Positions 21,709 through 26,477 of a stretch of DNA of 26,477 nt are shown here, piece after piece (the first letter of the stretch is position 1; the number at the start of each line of letters is the position of its first letter). Location: positions 1 to 26,477 of the forward strand of contig CAYQZZ010000024.1 of assembly GCA_964422155.1 (NCBI GenBank). The letters are read 5' to 3'. The stretch comes from JBGPRB01 sp964422155. GTDB taxonomy: Bacteria > Chloroflexota > Dehalococcoidia > Dehalococcoidales > RBG-16-60-22. The notes beneath the pieces were generated by a model that was given only the letters and a program-made list of their open reading frames with translations, had not been told where the DNA came from and searched no databases. The position numbers were made by a program, and so were the translations under genes.

Positions 21709-23562
21709 ATGGCATTAAATACCGGTAAAATACTCAGAGTGAATCTTTCCAGTGGAAAAGTAACCACGGAGGCCGTTCCTGAGCAGATTGCTTTAGATTT
21801 CATCGGGGGGAGGGGGTACGGTATCCGGTATCTCTACCAGGAAATCAAGCCCGGCACCGACCCCCTCGGGGAGAAGAACAAGCTCTTGATGCTCAACGGC
21901 CCTCTGGCGGGCACCACGGCCCAGGCGGTTTCCCGGTGGATGACGTGCACCAGGAGTCCCCTGACCGGTGCCTTCGCTCGCTCGGTGTGTGGTGCTGATT
22001 TCGGTGCCTGGCTGAAGTTCGCCGGATATGAAGGTATCATCGTCGAAGGCAAGGCTGAAAAGCCTGTTTATCTTCACCTTACCCCCGATGGCTGCCAGAT
22101 TCTCGATGCCGGTGAAATCTGGGGCAAAGACACTAAAGAAACGCAGGCATGGCTCAGCCAGCAGCACGGCAAGAACACGCGGACGGCCTGTATCGGCCCG
22201 GCGGGTGAGAGCCTGGTGAAGTATGCTGCCGTTGTCAGCGATAGAAGGACCGCCGGACGCTGCGGTACCGGCGCCGTGATGGGCTCCAAGAACCTGAAAG
22301 CCGTGGCTATTACGGCGCAGCGCAAAATCCAGCTCTATGACCCTGAAGCCTATGATAAGCTGGCTAAAGAGCAGGTCAATATCATCCGGAACAATGGCAG
22401 TTTTCAGAATCACAAGGAGTGGGGTACTACCAGCACCCAGGATGTCACCAATGCTATCGGTATTTACCCGGTGCGTAATTTCCGCTATGGACAGCACACC
22501 GATTACCAGAAAATCACTGGCGCTGAGTACCGTAAGCTGAGGGTGGGGGACATGGGCTGCTATTCCTGCCCGGCGCGTTGCGGCAAGGTGCATTCCGTCA
22601 CCTCCGGGCCTTATGCCGGCGCTCACAGTGAAGGGCCGGAATATGAGTCCATCTGGGCGTTTACCGGCCCGATTGAAAGCAATAGCATCGAAGCCAGCAT
22701 CGCCGCCGACCAGCTCTGCGACGACCTGGGACTGGATACCATCAGCACCGGCAGTAGCATCGGCTTCGCCTATGAGCTTTACGAGAAGGGTCTGCTCAAG
22801 AAGTCGGACACCGATGGCTTAGAGCTTATTTACGGCAAACATGAGCCGATGGTCGCCCTTATCAAAAAGATTGCCCGCCGCGAGGGCATTGGCGACCTTC
22901 TCGCCGAGGGTTCGATGCGTGCGGCCGCTTCCATCGGCAAAGGGGCTGAGGTCTATGCCATACACGTTAAAGGAATGGAGCTACCCGCCTATGAGCCCCG
23001 GGGTGCTAAGTCACAGGGATATAACTATGCTACCGCCAGCATCGGTGCCAGCCACTGCTATGGCTATGCCGCTCAGGATATTTTCGGCTCCCCCGAACCC
23101 CGGCCAACCGACCGCTTCTCCGAGGAAAATGCGGACGTGGTAATTTACAATCAGGACGGCACTGCCTGGAAAGAAACCGGGGTTATCTGCGCCTTTGCCG
23201 GCGGCTGGGGCTGGGTAAACCTTTTCGGGAAAATGATTGCCGCCGCCAGGGGTATCGAAAAATATAATGATGATGCTTACCTGACGAAAGTAGGTGAGCG
23301 CATGTTTAACCTGGAGCGGGCTTTCAACGTGCGCGAGGGGTTCAGTCGGAAGCAGGATACTTTGCCAAAGCGGATACTTACCGAGCCGCTCCATACCAGG
23401 AAAGCTCCAGGGGAGGGGCAGATAGTCAGCCACCAGGACGAGTTTCTGGATAAATATTATCAGCTGCGCGGCTGGACGAAAGATGGCATCCCCACCGAGA
23501 AGAAGCTGAAGGAACTGGGCCTGGACTTTGTGCTTAAGGATATGATAAAAGGCAGGGAATGA
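21709..23562 (+). CDS. Aldehyde:ferredoxin oxidoreductase (AOR family)
   Basis: A 617-residue cytoplasmic enzyme, typical length. It oxidises an aldehyde to the acid with ferredoxin, using a tungsten- or molybdenum-bispterin and a 4Fe-4S cluster. The N-terminal domain opens GKILRVNLSSGKVTTE and GGRGYGIRYLY. The cluster ligands are CYSCPARC (Cys about 284, 287, 291) and a fourth Cys about 494 in TGVICAF. Pterin-binding segments include EGPEYESIWAF and KGMELPAYEPRG. ATG 21709 is chosen because GGAGG stands directly before it; TTG 21697 lacks one. It follows the MoaD-like gene by 75 bases. The aldehyde is unknown, and the family also includes carboxylate-reducing and benzoyl-CoA-type relatives. 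The cupins may act on the same compound. Confidence 0.95.
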   Translation: MALNTGKILRVNLSSGKVTTEAVPEQIALDFIGGRGYGIRYLYQEIKPGTDPLGEKNKLLMLNGPLAGTTAQAVSRWMTCTRSPLTGAFARSVCGADFGAWLKFAGYEGIIVEGKAEKPVYLHLTPDGCQILDAGEIWGKDTKETQAWLSQQHGKNTRTACIGPAGESLVKYAAVVSDRRTAGRCGTGAVMGSKNLKAVAITAQRKIQLYDPEAYDKLAKEQVNIIRNNGSFQNHKEWGTTSTQDVTNAIGIYPVRNFRYGQHTDYQKITGAEYRKLRVGDMGCYSCPARCGKVHSVTSGPYAGAHSEGPEYESIWAFTGPIESNSIEASIAADQLCDDLGLDTISTGSSIGFAYELYEKGLLKKSDTDGLELIYGKHEPMVALIKKIARREGIGDLLAEGSMRAAASIGKGAEVYAIHVKGMELPAYEPRGAKSQGYNYATASIGASHCYGYAAQDIFGSPEPRPTDRFSEENADVVIYNQDGTAWKETGVICAFAGGWGWVNLFGKMIAAARGIEKYNDDAYLTKVGERMFNLERAFNVREGFSRKQDTLPKRILTEPLHTRKAPGEGQIVSHQDEFLDKYYQLRGWTKDGIPTEKKLKELGLDFVLKDMIKGRE

Positions 23563-23731
23563 AAGGTTCACATCCTGCTTGGCCCACCCATCCATGCAGA
23601 AAAATTATCAATGTTCAGCTTGTTGGGCCCATTGACCATAGCTTCGTAATGTGTTATTTTCTATCCCATATACTAACGGTAAAAAACACAGGTGAGTTCA
23701 ATCTCCTCAATTCTTATCATTCTGAAACCTG

Positions 23732-23761
23732 TTGACGCGCTGCTGATTATTGGCAGATAAT
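23732..23761 (+). promoter_or_regulatory. Candidate promoter of the CorA-like gene
   Basis: TTGACG, 18 bases, GATAAT, about 60 bases before ATG 23823. A second TATAAT-like box occurs at 23782-23787. This suggests a separate transcript after the AOR. Confidence 0.4.
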
Positions 23762-23822
23762 GAATTAAGCAGCCACTATTTGTATAATAAATAAATTCAC
23801 TGGAAGAATGGAGGGGTGTTTG

Positions 23823-24944
23823 ATGGCGATGGAAGACGAAACCAGAGTACCCCGACAAGTCGGGGTAAAAGAAGAGAGAGTCGAGAGTGTGCCTGAAGTC
23901 ATGCAAAGACCCTGGTACTGTGTGGCTCTCTCGTCCTCGGGTGATATCATCAGAAAAAATACCGAGTCAGTAGAAGAATTCCGGGAGATACTTGACAATG
24001 CGGCCATCAGTTGGGTTGATTTCGTCGCCCGGGACTTTGATAAGGAGCTGCCGGTGGTTGCCGAACAGCTCGGCTTCACTCCTCAACTCATCTCTGACCT
24101 TACCGGTGAATCGCGGTCAACCTACCGCGATTATGAGACTGAGGTCGGGATGAAGATGCCCTCCATTCAGGTCACCAAATTGGAGGTGGAGCCAAATCCG
24201 CTCATGATACTTTTAAAGAAGAACCTTGTCTTTACCATACACCCGCTCAATATCGACCGGAGATTTATACGCCTGCGGAGATACGCGGAGACAGTTTTAA
24301 AAAAAATACCGGTTGAGGCGAACGCTGAAGACAAGCTGACGATGTTGCTCATGCGCATCATCGACGAGAATAACGGATGGAATTCCGAGCATCTACGGGA
24401 GATAGAGGAAAGGGGCGATAAACTCAATGAAATTATGATTGACCCCTATACCCCCCGGGATAAACTGGGACCCGAGATTTACCACATGAAACATGCCCTG
24501 ATTATCTACCTCGATGCTCTCTGGGATACGGTACACGTGCTCCATACCCTGCGCTATGGAGATGCCGAGCTTATTACTAATGACGAGAAGCTCATCGGTA
24601 AACTGGGTATTCTGGCTGAAGATGTCAGCCGGCAGATAAGTCTGGCGGAGCATATGTCGGAAGTCCTGGCTTCGGGGCTGGAGGTTTTACAGAGTATCTA
24701 TAATAACCAGCTTCAGAACCTCAATAACAGGCTGGCTTTGCTCTTGTCCTATCTTACCATCATCGGTACGGCTCTCCTGGTTCCCAATACCCTGGCTACA
24801 ATGTTAGGTAACTCTGTCTTTGAAATTGGGCCCAAGGACCTTGGCTGGTATCTGGCGATGATGATTGGCTCCACCATCGTGGCTACTGGCCTGGTCTACT
24901 GGTGGGTACGAAAGCGTGGCTGGATACCTAAGAAGATGGACTAG
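23823..24944 (+). CDS. CorA-like metal ion transporter with altered GMN motif
   Basis: A 373-residue protein with the CorA layout: a large cytoplasmic N-terminal domain with an alpha/beta part (residues to about 130) and a long helical stalk (YHMKHALIIYLDALWDTVHVLHTL, then SLAEHMSEVLASGLEVLQSIYNNQLQNLNNRL), and two C-terminal transmembrane helices ending WWVRKRGWIPKKMD. The canonical selectivity motif GMN is not present; the corresponding spot reads VPNTLATMLGNSVF. This is a variant seen in some archaeal-type homologues as I recall. ATG 23823 is preferred, since AGGGG lies between it and ATG 23808. Substrate ion unknown, possibly Mg or other divalent cations. It is separated from the AOR by 260 bases. 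Confidence 0.85.
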   Translation: MAMEDETRVPRQVGVKEERVESVPEVMQRPWYCVALSSSGDIIRKNTESVEEFREILDNAAISWVDFVARDFDKELPVVAEQLGFTPQLISDLTGESRSTYRDYETEVGMKMPSIQVTKLEVEPNPLMILLKKNLVFTIHPLNIDRRFIRLRRYAETVLKKIPVEANAEDKLTMLLMRIIDENNGWNSEHLREIEERGDKLNEIMIDPYTPRDKLGPEIYHMKHALIIYLDALWDTVHVLHTLRYGDAELITNDEKLIGKLGILAEDVSRQISLAEHMSEVLASGLEVLQSIYNNQLQNLNNRLALLLSYLTIIGTALLVPNTLATMLGNSVFEIGPKDLGWYLAMMIGSTIVATGLVYWWVRKRGWIPKKMD

Positions 24945-25022
24945 CCTGAATATGGAACCAGAACAACACTGATTTATAGCGAAATGTTATAATCTAAAAA
25001 CGGAAGAAAGGAGAACCTGAAA

Positions 25023-25529
25023 ATGGCGAAATCGAAATACGGTAAGTATATCTGCACTGACCTGAAACAGGGCGTGGTCATGCCGGGCTTTAAAGGCGAC
25101 CAGAAAATCGGGCAGGGATATCGCGATGGCTACCGCATGGGACTGGAGCACGTTATCTGGATGGACACTGAGGTTATCCCCGGCGCTTTCTATGCCGAGT
25201 GTACCTGGAGCTGGCCGTCTACCATGAAGGACCAGCGCCAGATGGTAAGACCCGCGATGATTACTCCGGAAATGGCGAAGAAAATGCCCGGCATTACCCC
25301 CCATTCCCATCCCTTCGTTGAGATTTTTAGTTATATGGGTACGAACATGGACGACCCCGGTGACCTCGGCGGCGAGATTGAGTTCTGGCTGGAAGATGAA
25401 AAGTTTGTCCTGACCAGGAGCTTTATGATATATATTCCCGCCAACATGAAGCATTGCCCGTTGGTAATTCACCGGATGGATGCCCCCATGTTCCACCTGA
25501 CCCTCGGCTCAGGCTCCAAATACGTGTAG
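25023..25529 (+). CDS. Cupin-fold protein, paralogue B
   Basis: A 168-residue protein. Cupin motif HSHPFVE near residue 98 and IPANMKH near 141 give the H, H, E, H metal set, separated by GDLGGEIEFWL. The N-terminal half is longer than in paralogues A and C (KYGKYICTDLKQGVVMPGFKG, then GYRMGLEHVIW). ATG 25023 follows AAGGAGAA. A TATAAT at 24988-24993 is a possible -10. It lies 52 bases before paralogue C. No secretion signal. The substrate is unknown, possibly a small carboxylate or an aromatic. Confidence 0.8.
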   Translation: MAKSKYGKYICTDLKQGVVMPGFKGDQKIGQGYRDGYRMGLEHVIWMDTEVIPGAFYAECTWSWPSTMKDQRQMVRPAMITPEMAKKMPGITPHSHPFVEIFSYMGTNMDDPGDLGGEIEFWLEDEKFVLTRSFMIYIPANMKHCPLVIHRMDAPMFHLTLGSGSKYV

Positions 25530-25581
25530 CTTTGTAAATTGCATCAAGGATTTTTAATTATCTGAGAGAGAGGTGGCCGAA

Positions 25582-26013
25582 ATGGCACAGAAGAAAAACG
25601 CTAAATATGTCGTGGATAAAGATAAACCCAATCCTAAGTTCCCACCCTACCGTGTTAAGGTCGACCCCAATTTCGTTAAGAGAGTCGTCCAGGTCGATGC
25701 CGATACCGTCCCTGGAGCCGAATTCTATAGCGAAGCCAAGTGGATATTACCCGGTTCTAAGACTGAAATAAAACTTTGTGAGTCCCATACTCATGACTTC
25801 GGGGAGCTGCTCGGCTTTTTCGGCTTCAACTATGATAACATCAAGGACTTAGGCGCAGAAATTGAAATCACCATCGATAATGAAAAAAACCTGGTAACCG
25901 ATAGCTTTGCAGCGTTCGTGCCGGCAGGTGTCCAGCATGGGCCGGTAATTATCAGAAAAGCCGTCCGGCCCGTCTTCCACTTTTCCGCCGGGCCTACCAG
26001 CCGGTATAAATAA
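25582..26013 (+). CDS. Cupin-fold protein, paralogue C
   Basis: A 143-residue protein. Cupin motif HTHDFGE near residue 70 and VPAGVQH near residue 117, with KDLGAEIEITI between, keep the same ligand set as A and B. ATG 25582 is chosen because GAGGTGG lies just before it; the frame can be extended to GTG 25573 by three codons. It is in a likely operon with paralogue B and precedes the DUF169 gene by 76 bases. Sequence identity to A and B is low outside the motifs, so these are old duplications or separate subfamilies rather than recent copies. Confidence 0.8.
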   Translation: MAQKKNAKYVVDKDKPNPKFPPYRVKVDPNFVKRVVQVDADTVPGAEFYSEAKWILPGSKTEIKLCESHTHDFGELLGFFGFNYDNIKDLGAEIEITIDNEKNLVTDSFAAFVPAGVQHGPVIIRKAVRPVFHFSAGPTSRYK

Positions 26014-26089
26014 AATACCGTAACGCTACGCCTTGTTCACACTGGTGACATCAACCTGATAAAAATGTAAAATCGGGGGGTGAATTATC

Positions 26090-26477
26090 GTGACAACGTT
26101 GAAAGAGTTCAATCGTTTTGGTGAAGAGCTTGAGAAGATACTGCTGCTCAGGACATCTCCCGTAGCTGTGAAAATGCTGGAGAAGGAAGGAGATATCCCG
26201 CAGGGGGCTATCAGGCCGAAGAAAGACCGCGGTTACCATCTCGCCCAGTGCCAGGCATTCGCCATGTCGCGGCGGGAGGGGGCTACCGTAGCCATGTTGA
26301 AAGAAGACCACTGGTGCCCGGCCGCTCTGATGGCTTACGGAATGATGCCGTTACCCGAGGCACGCAGCCCGGCAACGAGCCACCCCTACGAACGGTTCGA
26401 GTATGGGAAATACGTCGGTATTGTCACCGCGCCGCTTAAAAGTGCCTCTTTTAAACCGGATGTGGTGATTATCTATT
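26090..26477 (+). CDS. DUF169 family protein (C-terminus beyond the window)
   Basis: Open from GTG 26090 to the window edge, 129 residues. The start has GGGGGG 9 bases upstream. The opening LKEFNRFGEELEKILLLRTSPVAVKML and the Cys-containing pieces LAQCQAFAMSRREGATVAM and EDHWCPAAL, plus FEYGKYVGIVTAPLKSASFKPDVVIIY, are characteristic of DUF169 (COG2043), whose function is not established. The conserved Cys residues could bind a metal or cluster. It follows the cupins in the same direction. Confidence 0.85.
   Translation, partial: MTTLKEFNRFGEELEKILLLRTSPVAVKMLEKEGDIPQGAIRPKKDRGYHLAQCQAFAMSRREGATVAMLKEDHWCPAALMAYGMMPLPEARSPATSHPYERFEYGKYVGIVTAPLKSASFKPDVVIIY

Noticed and set aside
21793..22626. 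Long minus-strand frame of 277 codons
   Set aside because: Antisense shadow of the AOR gene, caused by its codon use.
1..26477. CRISPR array, rRNA genes, cobalamin riboswitch
   Set aside because: No regularly spaced repeats or rRNA segments were seen, and no B12-box pattern was visible upstream of the corrinoid operon.

Overview
The window looks like a chromosomal piece of an anaerobic bacterium, most probably a Chloroflexota/Dehalococcoidia-type organism. That placement is an inference from gene content: a corrinoid methyltransferase pair, a tungsten-type aldehyde:ferredoxin oxidoreductase with its own MoaD-like protein, acyl-CoA dehydrogenase/ETF redox genes, several small cupins, DUF169 and an ACR3 arsenite pump. 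No rRNA or other marker gene is present. Two tRNA genes, tRNA-Pro(GGG) and tRNA-Val(CAC), are visible.

Positions 1-1405 (minus strand) hold the remains of an arsenic-resistance operon: a truncated ccdA-like tail, a 69-aa protein and ACR3, which runs off the left edge. Around 1405 the ccdA reading frame breaks and unrelated DNA begins. From there to about 8300 lies a sparse accessory island. It contains a truncated beta-rich protein, a UDG-like hypothetical, an unknown gene beside a UPF0158 gene, a run of compact phage-like small genes on the minus strand (some with helix-turn-helix motifs), and a tyrosine integrase pseudogene. The integrase is broken by a one-base insertion at 7618 and lies just downstream of the 3' end of tRNA-Pro, a classic integration target.

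Positions 8600-18460 are metabolic: a short-chain dehydrogenase (plus strand), a URO-D-type methyltransferase and its corrinoid protein (minus strand), a divergent LysR regulator, and a minus-strand redox set. The redox set is EtfB, an acyl-CoA dehydrogenase that appears to lack both usual catalytic glutamates, a GlcD-like flavoprotein, a CCG-domain Fe-S protein and a UDG-family protein. No etfA is present.

Positions 18630-26477 (plus strand) contain tRNA-Val, two polytopic membrane proteins (one an HELGH zincin), and a series of cupin, MoaD-like, AOR, CorA-like, cupin, cupin and DUF169 genes. The three cupins are divergent paralogues that keep a metal-site pattern (HxHxxxE ... H) and share an unusual DLG(G/A)E segment. 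This cupin-MoaD-AOR neighbourhood is the best candidate here for a poorly described system. Two REP/MITE-like inverted repeats separate transcription units at 16178 and 20670.
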